In this document: positions 7,885 through 16,796 of the stretch, piece by piece | Layout: every line of letters begins with the position of its first letter | How positions within the stretch are numbered: position 1 is the first letter of the stretch | NCBI GenBank assembly: GCA_015231915.1 | Contig: JADGAR010000008.1 | Location: forward strand, 60,451-93,571 | Direction: 5' to 3' | DNA length: 33,121 nucleotides | Source: Magnetococcales bacterium | Lineage (GTDB): Bacteria > Pseudomonadota > Magnetococcia > Magnetococcales > Magnetaquicoccaceae | Notes under the pieces: generated by a model | Seen by the model: only the letters and a program-made list of their open reading frames with translations | Told to the model about the DNA's origin: nothing | The model's database searches: none | Program-made: the position numbers and the translations under genes

Positions 7885-8505
7885 ATGGCCAAGCAAAAGT
7901 GGGTCATCTATCTCATCACCTGGTGGTCGGGCTATTTCGTCATGGCCCTGGAACTGCTGGGAGGCCGCACCTTGGCCCCCTTCTTCGGCACCGGCATCTA
8001 CGTCTGGGGGGCCATCATCACCCTCTTCATGCTCTCCCTCTCCCTGGGCTACCTGCTGGGAGGACACTTCTCCGCCCGACAACCCACCCTGCGCAAACTG
8101 AGCATCCTCCTCCTGGCAGCGACTTTGGCCGCCACCCCTTGCGCCTCCTGGGCCACCCCGATCCTGGAACGGGTCTTCGATACCCTGCCCGATCCCCGCT
8201 ACGGCGCCCTGGCCTCCTCCCTGGTCCTCTTCTTTCTGCCCATCACCATTTCCGGGGCCATCTCCCCCTATGCCATCCGGCTGCTGGTGGACGGTCAAGG
8301 CACCTCCGGCCAGGTGGCAGGCATGGTCTTTTTCATCTCCACCTTCGGCAGCACCGCCGGCACCCTGCTCACCTCGTTCTATCTGGTGCTGATCTTCGAA
8401 CTGGACCAGCTCTTCTACGGCATGATGGTCATCTCCATCCTGGTCACCCTCACGGCCCTGCTGATCGGGTCCGTATCACGTGCAGCGGCCCCCCATGCGG
8501 CTTGA
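7885..8505 (+). CDS. Polytopic membrane protein, spermidine-synthase-associated membrane domain
   Basis: From the ATG at 7885 (preceded by GAGGTCG) the product has 206 residues with six clear hydrophobic helices: about residues 7-25, 33-54, 68-86, 108-130, 143-170 and 174-196. The helix with A-L-E-L-L-G-G-R-x-L-A-P-F-F-G and the pattern of short loops match the membrane domain that in many bacteria is fused ahead of a spermidine-synthase-like domain. Here that catalytic part is a separate frame, overlapping by up to 26 bases. The role of these membrane domains is not established; transport of a polyamine-like product has been suggested for the family only by analogy. An upstream ATG at 7837 is in frame but lies in the hairpin after the flagellin. 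Confidence 0.7.
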   Translation: MAKQKWVIYLITWWSGYFVMALELLGGRTLAPFFGTGIYVWGAIITLFMLSLSLGYLLGGHFSARQPTLRKLSILLLAATLAATPCASWATPILERVFDTLPDPRYGALASSLVLFFLPITISGAISPYAIRLLVDGQGTSGQVAGMVFFISTFGSTAGTLLTSFYLVLIFELDQLFYGMMVISILVTLTALLIGSVSRAAAPHAA

Positions 8506-9379
8506 CCTTGTCGCCCTGGCGGTCCTCGCGACCTGGCTGACCGCCACCACCGCCCATGCCACCTCCACGGTCATCTCCCAGGAGAAATCCCTCTATCGCA
8601 ACATCCTGATCTACGAGGAAAACGGCCTGCGCTGCATGAAATTCGGCACCCATGACAACGGTCGGCAAAGTTGCATGACCATCGCCAATCCCGATCAACT
8701 GGTCTTCAATCTGCCCAAAATGCTGCTGGCCGCACTCTATCTGAAACCCAACCCCGCCAGGATCCTCGTGATCGGCCTGGGGGGCGGCACGGTCGTCGAT
8801 GTCTTGCAAAAACTCCTGCCCGGCATCCGGATCGACGCGGTCGAACTGGATCCGGCGGTCATCCGGGTCGCCAAAAAATACTTCTCCTTTGAGCCAGCCC
8901 CCGGCACCAACCTGTATGCGGAAGATGGCCGGGTTTTTGTCAAGCATCTGCTGAAAAAACAACAAAAATATGATATGATCATGCTGGACGCCTTCGATCA
9001 CATCTCCGTGCCAGAACACATGACCACCCGGGAGTTTCTCCTGGAACTGGCCAACCTCCTGGAACCCGACGGGGTGCTGGCCGCCAACACCTTTTCCTCC
9101 GGCATGTTGCACGACGCCGAATCCGCGACCTATTTTGCCGTCTTTGGCGCCTATTACAACCTGAAGATCCACAATCGGGTGATCCTCGTCAAAAAGGACG
9201 GCATTCCCGACCGGAAAACCATTCAGCGCAACGCCGAGCACCTGGAACCCGCTTTTCGGCGCTTCGACACCGGCAAGGAGTGGCTGTTGCCGCTGTTTGC
9301 CACCAAAGAGCCCTGGCCAGCCGGCACCCGCCTGTTGACCGATCAGTACTCCCCTGCCAACCTGCTCAACGGCAGATAG
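8495..9379 (+). CDS. Spermidine-synthase-like (aminopropyltransferase-fold) protein with N-terminal hydrophobic helix
   Basis: The product has 294 residues from ATG 8495 (an ATG at 8480 is also possible). Residues ~3-22 are a hydrophobic helix ending in an Ala-x-Ala site, so it is either a signal peptide or a membrane anchor. The rest follows the Rossmann-like polyamine synthase fold: G-L-G-G-G-T-V-V-D-V-L (nucleoside-binding loop), V-E-L-D-P (ribose-binding acid), E-D-G-R-V-F-V, and M-L-D-A-F-D with the catalytic-type Asp. The C-terminal L-T-D-Q-Y-S-P is typical of the membrane-associated spermidine-synthase-like group. The actual product is unknown. It overlaps the membrane-domain gene in another frame and is followed after 18 bases by the radical SAM gene, so the three are probably one operon. 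No ribosome site is visible, which suits translational coupling. Confidence 0.8.
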   Translation: MRLDLVALAVLATWLTATTAHATSTVISQEKSLYRNILIYEENGLRCMKFGTHDNGRQSCMTIANPDQLVFNLPKMLLAALYLKPNPARILVIGLGGGTVVDVLQKLLPGIRIDAVELDPAVIRVAKKYFSFEPAPGTNLYAEDGRVFVKHLLKKQQKYDMIMLDAFDHISVPEHMTTREFLLELANLLEPDGVLAANTFSSGMLHDAESATYFAVFGAYYNLKIHNRVILVKKDGIPDRKTIQRNAEHLEPAFRRFDTGKEWLLPLFATKEPWPAGTRLLTDQYSPANLLNGR

Positions 9380-9397
9380 CCTCCTGTTTGTTGCCCC

Positions 9398-11668
9398 ATG
9401 GCCACTTTGACCTTCGTGACCTATCTGACCCGCGACATGGAAATGATGCCAGTCGGTCCCCTGACCCTGGCGACCCTGGCGCGAGAACGGGGGTGGGAGG
9501 TGGCCGTCACGGATCTGCCCGCTTTCGCCGAGGAGGAGAGCCTGGCCCACCGGCTGGCCGAGCAGGACGTGGTGGGATTCAGCACCCTGTGTTCCACCTT
9601 TCACCGTTCCCTGCGGCTGGCGGCCAGGGTCAAGACGCTCAATCCGGGGGTGATCGTGGCCATGGGGGGGCCACAGGCCTCGGCGGTGGCTTCGCTTCTC
9701 ATGCAGCGACGCCCATGCGTCGATCTGGTGTTTCGCGGCGAGGCGGAAGCCGGCTGGGCCGACTTTCTGGACGGTCTGCCCTGGTGGGAGATTCCGGGGG
9801 TGACCTGTCGCCGTGACGGCGGCATCGTGGAGACCCTCCCGGCGCCTTTGCTCATGGATCTGGACCGTTTGCCCCTGCCCGCCTTCGACCTCTATCCCCC
9901 TTCCGGCATGACCGTTCCCCTGGAGACCGGTCGGGGCTGTCCGTTCGCATGCGCCTACTGCTCCACCAATCATCACTTCTCCCGCCGCTACCGGGTCAAG
10001 AGTCCGCAACGGATCCTCGCGGAGATGGATCTTTTGCATGACCTCCACGGCGTGCGCGCCTTCGATCTCATCGATGACTCCTTCACCGCCAACCGGCGCG
10101 GGATCGGGGCGTTTCGGGATGCCATGGCCGGCCATCATCGCACCTATTTCTGGAACATCAGCGCCCGTCCTGATCAGGTGGATGCCAATCTGGCGCAGTC
10201 CCTGCGCAGCGCCGGTTGTCGGGGCATCTTCCTCGGCATCGAAACCGGTTCCGAGCGCATGCAGAAGGTGGTGCGCAAGCATTTGCGTCTCGAGCGGGCC
10301 GTGCGCAACATCACTGCCGTCAGACAGGCATGGCTTGCCACCACGGTATCGTTCATCATCGGCTTTCCCGGCGAGACCCAGGAAGACCTGCTTGCCACCT
10401 TGCGTCTGTTTTGCCGTCTGGCCACCATGCGCGAAATGGTGTTGCAACTCCACCTGCTCTCCCCCCTGGCCGGATCGGAACTGATCGCTGCCGGGGCCAG
10501 ACTGGCCTACGACGGCATGCCCACCGATTTCAACGAGCTTATGGATCCCGTCGCAGACGATGAGCGGGAACAGTATCGGCTGGAAAGCGATCTCTTCCCG
10601 CATATGCACTATTTCGCGGATACGCAACTGCCCCGTGCCCGCTATCTGTTCCTGGCCTATGTGACCCGGTTGTGCGGCTGGTATTTTTGCAATTTTCTGC
10701 ACCTGGCGTGTCGCTGGTGCCCGGAGGCGTGGCTCGATTATCTGTTGACCGTTCCGGTCCCGGAAGAGATGGTTGGCGATGCCTCCTTTCCGGAGCCTAT
10801 GGCCTTGTGGAGCGAACGGGTGCATGCCGTTTGTCTCGGTTTCGCCAAGGAGGCGGCAGAGCCTGGCTTGCGCGCGGCGTTGGCATACGACCGGGCCTAC
10901 AGCCGGGTGAGTCATCTCCCGGAAGAGCCTCCCGTTGCGGTGGAACTGCCCCGTGGGTTGACCGGGCGCAATCCGGGTCGTTTGTTGCCGGCACTGACCC
11001 GGGAGGATTTTGCCGATTTGGCGGGGTTCCTGGTGTGCCGGGATGACGCGGGGATGGTGGACCTGGTGCCGCAGCTGGATCATGCCGGGCTGGAGGCGCA
11101 TGTGCGTGAGATTTGCGCGCCGTGCGGAGAGTGCTGTCTGGACGAGGATGGGGTGATGTGCGGCCAGGAGGAGTGGGCGCAGATTGCCCGCTTTCTGGAG
11201 CAGCACCGGCAGCGAGTGCCCGGCACCACCCCCACGGCCTGGCGTGGGTTGGTGCTGGAGGAGGGCACCCGTTATCTGGCCAGACCCTTCGAGGGGGCAT
11301 CGACCCTGCATGAAACGCACGCAGCGGCACAGGCAGCGGCTGGCGAACACGGACTGGTGCGGCATGCCTGTATCCATCTGGCGCTGACCCCGGAGGGGTT
11401 CGGATGCGGCATTCATGAAGTGAAACCTGCGGAATGTCTGGCCTATCCCTTGCGGCCCATGGGGGATGGCGGGCGGGAGTGGCATCTGGAGGCGATGGAG
11501 GCGCGTCCTGGCGAGCGGTGTCCGTTGGCGCGGCAGTTGCGAGAAAGGCCGATGTTGGGCAGGCAGTATGTCGCGTGGCTGCAAAGCCGTCTGGAAGGGC
11601 GTGCCGGGGCGGTGGCGCTGGGCCGGATGCATGCCGGGCAGGAGGATGAGCGGGAGCGTCGTGCCTGA
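9398..11668 (+). CDS. B12-binding-type radical SAM protein fused to a CxxCxxCC (YkgJ-like) domain
   Basis: The product has 756 residues. Residues ~1-150 look like a cobalamin-binding-type Rossmann domain (P-V-G-P-L-T-L-A-x-L-A, then V-V-G-F-S-T-L and M-G-G-P-Q-A-S). The radical SAM core follows with the 4Fe-4S motif C181-x3-C185-x2-C188 (G-C-P-F-A-C-A-Y-C), then I-D-D-S-F-T, G-I-F-L-G-I-E-T-G-S-E and F-I-I-G-F-P-G-E-T, all hallmarks of the B12-radical SAM/Elp3 fold. The last ~190 residues hold C-x2-C-G-x-C-C near 573-580 and further Cys at H-A-C, G-C-G and A-E-C, matching YkgJ/UPF0153-type metal-binding domains. The substrate is unknown; methylations or rearrangements are common for the class. 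The cobalamin His signature is not evident, so B12 use is inferred from fold only. Confidence 0.85.
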   Translation: MATLTFVTYLTRDMEMMPVGPLTLATLARERGWEVAVTDLPAFAEEESLAHRLAEQDVVGFSTLCSTFHRSLRLAARVKTLNPGVIVAMGGPQASAVASLLMQRRPCVDLVFRGEAEAGWADFLDGLPWWEIPGVTCRRDGGIVETLPAPLLMDLDRLPLPAFDLYPPSGMTVPLETGRGCPFACAYCSTNHHFSRRYRVKSPQRILAEMDLLHDLHGVRAFDLIDDSFTANRRGIGAFRDAMAGHHRTYFWNISARPDQVDANLAQSLRSAGCRGIFLGIETGSERMQKVVRKHLRLERAVRNITAVRQAWLATTVSFIIGFPGETQEDLLATLRLFCRLATMREMVLQLHLLSPLAGSELIAAGARLAYDGMPTDFNELMDPVADDEREQYRLESDLFPHMHYFADTQLPRARYLFLAYVTRLCGWYFCNFLHLACRWCPEAWLDYLLTVPVPEEMVGDASFPEPMALWSERVHAVCLGFAKEAAEPGLRAALAYDRAYSRVSHLPEEPPVAVELPRGLTGRNPGRLLPALTREDFADLAGFLVCRDDAGMVDLVPQLDHAGLEAHVREICAPCGECCLDEDGVMCGQEEWAQIARFLEQHRQRVPGTTPTAWRGLVLEEGTRYLARPFEGASTLHETHAAAQAAAGEHGLVRHACIHLALTPEGFGCGIHEVKPAECLAYPLRPMGDGGREWHLEAMEARPGERCPLARQLRERPMLGRQYVAWLQSRLEGRAGAVALGRMHAGQEDERERRA

Positions 11669-11900
11669 AAGCCGCCGTGGGCATTTCCTGCCGCGTGATC
11701 TTGCGCATGTTTCTTGCAAGAAATCCCTCAAGCACGAGGCGTGTGGCGGAAAACGGCTTTGCCCTTGCCTGCCGCATCAGTCCGGTCGACCGGTTCCTCG
11801 ATGTGACGATTGGACCTCTGGTCCAGTGTGGCGCGGCCCGCCGGGGTGACCCGGCGGAGCCGCTCCCGATCCGTCCCCCATGATTGCGAGGAGCGTCCCG
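11669..11900. other. Intergenic region, no clear gene
   Basis: Between the radical SAM gene and the small gene. A 68-codon open frame (11677-11883) has no ribosome site and an unremarkable, Arg/Pro-rich translation. A short GGACC-TCT-GGTCC inverted repeat at 11814-11826 is visible. Confidence 0.4.
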
Positions 11901-12170
11901 ATGTCTTATCCATCTGACAGTTGGTTTTGTGGTCCCGGCAATTATTTCTGGACTTCGGATGTGCGCCTGGCGGATCTGGAGCTGGGATTTTGCGCCACCC
12001 GCGAGGAACTGGCCGTTGCGATACGCAATCTGGCCCATGCCGGGGTGGACGAATACGAGATGGGTGGCAGCGCCTATCGCACCCATGCGCTGGTGGCGCC
12101 CCTGGGAGGTCGTTTGTCCTCTTCCGTGCGCAAGATCGCGCGTCGGGAGCCGGTGCGGCTTTCGGCCTGA
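11901..12170 (+). CDS. Small unknown protein downstream of the radical SAM gene
   Basis: An 89-residue frame starts at ATG 11901 with GAGGAG about eight bases upstream; an in-frame ATG at 11880 is less well placed. It has no signal peptide or membrane helix and only two cysteines. The N-terminal ten residues hold W-F-C-G-P-G-N-Y-F-W, a cluster of aromatic, Gly and Cys residues; the rest is a mixed helical sequence ending in a basic tail. I recognise no family. It lies 232 bases after the radical SAM gene on the same strand and ends five bases short of the convergent Sel1-repeat gene. Codon use agrees with its neighbours. It is plausibly real. Confidence 0.5.
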   Translation: MSYPSDSWFCGPGNYFWTSDVRLADLELGFCATREELAVAIRNLAHAGVDEYEMGGSAYRTHALVAPLGGRLSSSVRKIARREPVRLSA

Positions 12171-12174
12171 TCCT

Positions 12175-12735
12175 TCACCGTGGCGTCGGTTGCCAGTTTC
12201 TGGCCAGTTCCCTTGCCTTGCCGATCTCTTCCCGGGTCATATGGCGGGCCACCCCGTCGCACAGGCGACAGGGCGGGTCCGGGGAACGGGTCCTGGACAT
12301 TTCGGCCAGCAGGAACCACTGATAGGCCAGGACCGGATCCTTCCGGAAGCCTTGTCCCTTTTCGTGCATCCAGCCCAGATTGCGGCGTGCCATGACGTGT
12401 CCCTGGTTGGCCGCCAGAAGAAACCATTGCGCCGCTTCCCGGTAATCCCTGCCAACACCCTTGCCGTTGTCGTAGAGGGTGCCCACGCCGTTCTGGGCCG
12501 TCGGGTCGCCTTGCGCGGCTGCCTGGCGAAACCAAAACATGGCCGCCTGATAATCGCCCCTGTCGAAACCGAGCTGGCCGAGTCTGGTTTGGGCCTTGAC
12601 CTCCCCTGCCTGCGCGCGGCGGAGCAGTTCTGCTTCCTGGCCAGCCGCCGACAGGGACGAGGCGGCAAGGCAGCAGACCAGCAGGGCGATCCCCATGGCG
12701 GTCGGTGTCGGCAGGATCATGGCGCGTTTGCGCAT
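12175..12735 (-). CDS. Secreted Sel1-repeat (TPR-like) protein
   Basis: I choose the ATG at 12735, which overlaps the stop of the upstream phosphoesterase (TGATG); this gives 186 residues beginning with a basic, then hydrophobic signal peptide (to about residue 30, Ser-Ala-Ala). The mature part is built of Sel1-like repeats with A-x-x-W-F-x-x-A-A-x-Q-G and L-G-x-x-Y-x-x-G-x-G-V patterns, at least three copies between residues ~40 and 140, followed by a short C-terminal stretch with C-R-L-C. Sel1 proteins scaffold protein-protein contacts in the envelope. Being last in a unit with anmK and a phosphoesterase, it may act in cell-wall or envelope maintenance; this is only context. An upstream ATG (12747) would lie inside the phosphoesterase. 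Confidence 0.8.
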   Translation of the reverse strand: MRKRAMILPTPTAMGIALLVCCLAASSLSAAGQEAELLRRAQAGEVKAQTRLGQLGFDRGDYQAAMFWFRQAAAQGDPTAQNGVGTLYDNGKGVGRDYREAAQWFLLAANQGHVMARRNLGWMHEKGQGFRKDPVLAYQWFLLAEMSRTRSPDPPCRLCDGVARHMTREEIGKARELARNWQPTPR

Positions 12736-13541
12736 CAAAAAAACCATTCGAAAATCGGCAGTTCCGGTCTGGCGCCAATCCTGAGGGGCAGCACGGAGGT
12801 GCCGATCCCGCGGGACACATACATCGGCACATGCTTGTTCTGACACCAGCCGAACCGACAGGTGACATCAACCGGGCCGGTGGGCTTGGGCATGTGCCCG
12901 AACAAAACGATCTGCCCGCCATGGGTATGGCCGGCCAAAGCCAGACGGTCGGGCATGCCCGGTTCCAGGACAGGCAGCTGGTCAACGCCAACCGGATTGT
13001 GCAACAGCGTCAAAACCGGTCCACTCCAATCCGGAAACCAGGCCATGGCACGCTCCCAGTCCGGTTCACCGCGAATGAAATCATCCACCCCCACCACCAC
13101 CAGCCGCCCGCCCGCCGCCAAAACGGCATCGTTGACCAGCAGGGTCACCCCGTGCCGGGCGTAGAAACGACGCAACTTGCGCATGTCCAAACCGGCCCAG
13201 TACTCCCAGTTGCCCGGGATGGCCAGTTTCTGCGCGCGTGCCGGCAGCCGCTGCAAGAAATCCTCCATCACCACCTCCCGGTCCTTGTGGGTGAGAATGT
13301 CGCCCGTCAACACCACCAGATCCGGATCCTCCGCGCGCACCACCCGCAGGGTCTCCTCTTCCACCGGATCCCCTCCCACCATGTGGAGATCCGAAATCTG
13401 CGCGATGCGCAATCCGACCCCCCCCGGTCTCTTCTGACCAACGGTATGCCGTGTCACCTGGAGATCCCTGGATTCGTCCAGGTGACGCAGCCACAAGAAC
13501 GACACCGTCAGCAACGCCAGGATGGCCAGAATCCTTTTCAA
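12735..13541 (-). CDS. Membrane-anchored calcineurin-like metallophosphoesterase with GNWE variant
   Basis: The product has 268 residues, starting at a TTG (13541-13539) whose bases overlap the stop of anmK (TTGA). The N-terminal 20 residues form one hydrophobic helix, followed by the phosphoesterase domain. Metal-site motifs: I-S-D-L-H (D-x-H), V-L-T-G-D-I (GD), then P-G-N-W-E-Y-W where most families have G-N-H-D/E, and A-G-H-T-H-G-G-Q at the end of the fold. The order resembles the YkuE/LpxG-like branch. The Trp in place of the catalytic His is notable. Family members cleave phosphodiesters or lipid-linked pyrophosphates at the membrane; the substrate here is not known. An open frame in phase extends far upstream within anmK, but its sequence there is an overprinted shadow. 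Confidence 0.85.
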   Translation of the reverse strand: MKRILAILALLTVSFLWLRHLDESRDLQVTRHTVGQKRPGGVGLRIAQISDLHMVGGDPVEEETLRVVRAEDPDLVVLTGDILTHKDREVVMEDFLQRLPARAQKLAIPGNWEYWAGLDMRKLRRFYARHGVTLLVNDAVLAAGGRLVVVGVDDFIRGEPDWERAMAWFPDWSGPVLTLLHNPVGVDQLPVLEPGMPDRLALAGHTHGGQIVLFGHMPKPTGPVDVTCRFGWCQNKHVPMYVSRGIGTSVLPLRIGARPELPIFEWFF

Positions 13542-14689
13542 GCCCCGCCACTCCCCGGCTGGTAAAAGGCGGGCGCGGGATAAATCGCCCCCAGAATCGC
13601 CGCCTCGCTGGCCCCGGTGGCTGCCGGCAGGGAAGAAGGCAACCCGTCGAGGGTGCGCACCGCGAACCAGGCAAAGGCCTGGGCCTCCAAAGAATCGGCA
13701 TCCACCCCCAGATCGGTGGCATCCTGGATGCGCACGCCGGGCAGACGCCCGGCAAGGGCATGCACCAGAAAACGATTGCGCGCCCCGCCGCCGCACAGGA
13801 TCATCCGCTCCGGACGCGGCGGCAGGAGCAGACAGGCGGCATCGGCGATGGTCTCCACGGTGAAACGGGTCAAGGTGGCAAAGCCATCTTCGCTTGCCAG
13901 ATGCGGAAAAACGGCGAGAAACCGCTCCAGCAATTCGACCCCGAACGCCTCGCGTCCGGTGGATTTGGGAAAGGGACGCGCCAGATAGGGGTCTGCCATG
14001 AGCCAGGCCAGGGCCTTGGGGTCCACCTTGCCGGCAGCGGCCAGGCGTCCATCGATGTCGGAACGCATGGCACCTTCGCTGAGCCTGGCAGCCAGCAGGT
14101 CCAGCAGGGAGTTGGCCGGTCCCACGTCCCCGGCGATCAGCGGGGTGCGCGGATCCCCGGAAAGCGCGGTGATGTTGGCCACCCCGCCGAGATTCATCAC
14201 CGCCACGCCCTGCCCGGAACGGGAAAAGAGCACCTGATGGAACAAGGGGACCAGGGGCGCCCCCTCGCCACCACGCACCATGTCGGCGGGCCGGAAATCG
14301 GCCACCGTGGTGACCCCGGTGCGACAGGCGATCTCGAAGGGGTCGCCGATCTGCAATGTGAAGAGCGGGGGACGATGACGGATGGTCTGGCCATGGCTGC
14401 CGATCACCGCGACCTGTTCCATGGGGAGTCCCGCCTCCTGGCAGACCTGCCGGGCGGCCTGGGCGAACAGCCCGCCCAGTTCCCGATGGAGGGCGCCCAT
14501 GCGGTCCAGTTCGCCGGACGCGGGTTGATAAAGCTCCAGAATGCGCCGATGGACCTCCAGGGGATAGGGGATCGCCAGCGAGGCCAGCAGACGCGGCGCG
14601 CCAATGCCATCGGTGCGGACCAGCACCGCGTCGATACCGTCGGCGGAGGTCCCGGACATCAAACCGACCGCAAGTCGAGGTCCATCCAT
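13538..14689 (-). CDS. anmK: Anhydro-N-acetylmuramic acid kinase
   Basis: The 383-residue length is typical of AnmK. It phosphorylates and opens 1,6-anhydro-MurNAc to MurNAc-6-phosphate in the cytoplasm, a step in peptidoglycan recycling. Motifs: G-L-M-S-G-T-S-x-D-G-I-D at the N-terminus (ATP-binding phosphate 1, with Ala in place of the more common Leu), G-S-H-G-Q-T-I near residue 97, F-R-x-A-D (proton-acceptor Asp region) near 130, N-L-G-G-V-A-N-I near 170, and C-G-G-G-A-R-N near the C-terminus. The ATG has GGGAG just upstream. It starts the unit anmK, phosphoesterase, Sel1 protein, each joined stop-to-start. It is divergent from tyrS, a pairing seen in many proteobacteria. Confidence 0.95.
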   Translation of the reverse strand: MDGPRLAVGLMSGTSADGIDAVLVRTDGIGAPRLLASLAIPYPLEVHRRILELYQPASGELDRMGALHRELGGLFAQAARQVCQEAGLPMEQVAVIGSHGQTIRHRPPLFTLQIGDPFEIACRTGVTTVADFRPADMVRGGEGAPLVPLFHQVLFSRSGQGVAVMNLGGVANITALSGDPRTPLIAGDVGPANSLLDLLAARLSEGAMRSDIDGRLAAAGKVDPKALAWLMADPYLARPFPKSTGREAFGVELLERFLAVFPHLASEDGFATLTRFTVETIADAACLLLPPRPERMILCGGGARNRFLVHALAGRLPGVRIQDATDLGVDADSLEAQAFAWFAVRTLDGLPSSLPAATGASEAAILGAIYPAPAFYQPGSGGA

Positions 14690-14762
14690 CGTGCCATCTC
14701 CCGCGCAAATCTGTTATAGTTGGTGGCGTGCATCAACCCGATCCCACAGACTGGAAAAAAAC
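14690..14762. promoter_or_regulatory. Short divergent promoter region, anmK / tyrS
   Basis: Only 73 bases separate the two divergent start codons, so both promoters must be compact or lie partly within the genes. A TATAGT hexamer at 14715-14720 on the plus strand is a possible -10 for tyrS. Confidence 0.4.
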
Positions 14763-15974
14763 ATGATATCTGTCAATGAACAAATGGCTGTCATCCGCCG
14801 GGGAGCGGCCCACATCGTGTCGGAGGAGGCGCTGCGCGACAAGCTCGCCCGCGCCATTCAAACGGGAATTCCCTTGCGGATCAAGGCGGGATTCGATCCC
14901 ACGGCGCCGGATCTGCATCTGGGGCATACGGTGCTGTTGCAGAAAATGCGACAGTTTCAGGAACTGGGCCATGAGATTTTGTTCCTGATCGGGGATTTCA
15001 CCGGCCTGATCGGCGACCCCACGGGCAAGAGCGAGACCCGCAAGCCCCTCTCGCCGGAAGCCCTGGCCGCCAATGCCGAAACCTATCGGGCGCAGGTGTT
15101 CCGCATCCTCGATCCGCACAAGACCAGGGTGGTGTTCAACAGCGAATGGATGGGGCCGATGAGCGCCGCCGAACTGATCCGCCTCGCGGCCCGCCAGACC
15201 GTGGCGCGCATGCTGGAGCGGGACGATTTCACCAAACGTTATCACGGGGGATCGCCGATTGCCATCCATGAATTTCTCTATCCTCTGGTGCAGGGTTACG
15301 ACTCGGTGGTGCTGCGGGCGGACGTGGAGCTGGGGGGGACGGACCAGACCTTCAATCTGCTGATGGGGCGCGAATTGCAGAAGGAGTACGGCCAGGAGCC
15401 GCAATGCGTGGTGACCCTGCCGATCCTCGAAGGGCTGGACGGGGTGCGCAAGATGTCGAAATCCCTCAACAACTACATCGCGATCCAGGACCCGCCGGAG
15501 GAGATCTTCGGCAAGACCATGTCGATTTCGGATGAGCTGATGTGGCGCTATTACGAGCTGTTGTCGGATCTGCCCCTGGAGGAGATCCGGCAACTCAGGG
15601 CAGAGACCGAGGCGGGACGCTTTCACCCCATGGAGGCCAAGAAGCGTCTGGCCGGGGAACTGACGACCCGTTTCCATGACGCGCAAGCCGCTCTGCGGGC
15701 GCGTGACGGCTTCGAGGCGCGCTTCGCCCACAAGGAACTGCCCGACGACCTGGAAGAAAAAACGCTTGTCACCAGCGAGGGCGTTCTGGGATTGGCGGAG
15801 GCGATGCGGCAAGCGGGTTTGACCGCTTCCAACGCCGAGGGGATCCGGTTGATTCGTCAGGGCGGTGTGGTGGTGAACGGGGTCAAGGTGGAAGATACCC
15901 GCATGGTGCTCGTGCCGGGCGAGGCGATCCTGAAGGTGGGGAAACGGCGTTGCGCGCGGCTGATCCTGACGTGA
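14763..15974 (+). CDS. tyrS: Tyrosyl-tRNA synthetase
   Basis: The product has 403 residues. Class I aminoacyl-tRNA synthetase that charges tRNA-Tyr. The HIGH motif is H52-L-G-H55, the KMSKS loop is K230-M-S-K-S234 and the last ~60 residues are an S4 RNA-binding domain ([10 protein letters not shown]). The KMSKS form (rather than KFGKT) and the length place it with the TyrZ-like bacterial branch. I choose ATG 14763; the open frame extends further upstream but crosses the anmK start. The ribosome site is weak: an A-rich stretch precedes the ATG. It converges on the TauE/SafE permease. Confidence 0.95.
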   Translation: MISVNEQMAVIRRGAAHIVSEEALRDKLARAIQTGIPLRIKAGFDPTAPDLHLGHTVLLQKMRQFQELGHEILFLIGDFTGLIGDPTGKSETRKPLSPEALAANAETYRAQVFRILDPHKTRVVFNSEWMGPMSAAELIRLAARQTVARMLERDDFTKRYHGGSPIAIHEFLYPLVQGYDSVVLRADVELGGTDQTFNLLMGRELQKEYGQEPQCVVTLPILEGLDGVRKMSKSLNNYIAIQDPPEEIFGKTMSISDELMWRYYELLSDLPLEEIRQLRAETEAGRFHPMEAKKRLAGELTTRFHDAQAALRARDGFEARFAHKELPDDLEEKTLVTSEGVLGLAEAMRQAGLTASNAEGIRLIRQGGVVVNGVKVEDTRMVLVPGEAILKVGKRRCARLILT

Positions 15975-15977
15975 CGA

Positions 15978-16796
15978 TCACTTCCAGAGCAGGCGGATCC
16001 CCACGGCGAGCAGGAAAAAACCGAACCCGCGCTTGAGCAGGACCGGTTCCAGGGCATGGGCCATGCGCACCCCGATGGGGGTGGTGAGCAGGGTGCCGCA
16101 GATGATCCCCAGAAAGGCCACCGGCATCACGTAGCCCACGGCGCCGGTGGGGAGTTCGAGGTTGTTCCAGCCTGCATGGATGTAGCCCAATGTGCCGGCT
16201 GTGGCCAGGGCCAGACCGATGGCGGAGGCGGTTCCCACCGCCTGACGCATGGGCAGGCCGGAAATGAGGTTGAGGGCCGGCACCGAAAGGGTGCCGCCGC
16301 CGATGCCGAACATGCTGCTCAGGCTGCCCACGCCCAGGCCGATCAGGGGATTGATGTTGGCAGAAAGTGATGTTTGTCCTGGATTTGTGCCATTGGCGGC
16401 ATGGATCATCTTGGCGCCCACCCCGATTTCGAACAGGCCGAACAGCTTGATCAGGAGGGTGCCCGGCATGAGCACGGCCAATTGGGAACCCAGCCAGGCC
16501 CCCAGCAGCACCCCCGGCAGATACTGACGGGTCAGTTGCCAGTGGACGCCGTCGCGGCAGTGGTGATTCCAGGTGGCCGAGATATTGGTGATGACGATGG
16601 TGGCCAGGGAGGTGCCCACGGCCAGTTGCATGGCGATGACCGGATTGATTCCGTCCAGATGGAACAAAAGCAGCAGGACCGGGACGATGATGATCCCCCC
16701 GCCCACGCCGAAAAGTCCGGCGATGATGCCTGCGAACACCCCACAGATGAGAGCGCCGACAAACATGGCTGCCATGCTCAGGCTGAGCCAGTGCAT
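15978..16796 (-). CDS. TauE/SafE (sulfite exporter) family permease
   Basis: About 272 residues with roughly eight hydrophobic helices and the two family half-repeats: F-G-V-G-G-G-I-I-I-V-P near residue 30 and a second G-I-G-G-G-T-L-S-V-P near residue 165. Members move sulfite, sulfonates or other anions across the inner membrane; the substrate cannot be told from sequence. I take ATG 16796 (M-H-W); a GTG at 16811 is in frame. No sulfur genes are adjacent. It lies alone between convergent tyrS and the divergent htpX cluster. Confidence 0.9.
   Translation of the reverse strand: MHWLSLSMAAMFVGALICGVFAGIIAGLFGVGGGIIIVPVLLLLFHLDGINPVIAMQLAVGTSLATIVITNISATWNHHCRDGVHWQLTRQYLPGVLLGAWLGSQLAVLMPGTLLIKLFGLFEIGVGAKMIHAANGTNPGQTSLSANINPLIGLGVGSLSSMFGIGGGTLSVPALNLISGLPMRQAVGTASAIGLALATAGTLGYIHAGWNNLELPTGAVGYVMPVAFLGIICGTLLTTPIGVRMAHALEPVLLKRGFGFFLLAVGIRLLWK

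Noticed and set aside
5936-8101. Long plus-strand open frame over the flagellin
   Set aside because: Its translation is a monotonous Arg/His/Pro-rich sequence produced by the C-rich third positions of the flagellin gene; it is a shadow.
8450-11731. Minus-strand 1093-codon open frame
   Set aside because: It lies antisense to the spermidine-synthase-like and radical SAM genes, which have clear motifs; its own translation has none.
13542-14708. Long upstream extension of the phosphoesterase frame
   Set aside because: The extension overprints anmK in another frame; the membrane helix and phosphoesterase domain begin only at 13541.
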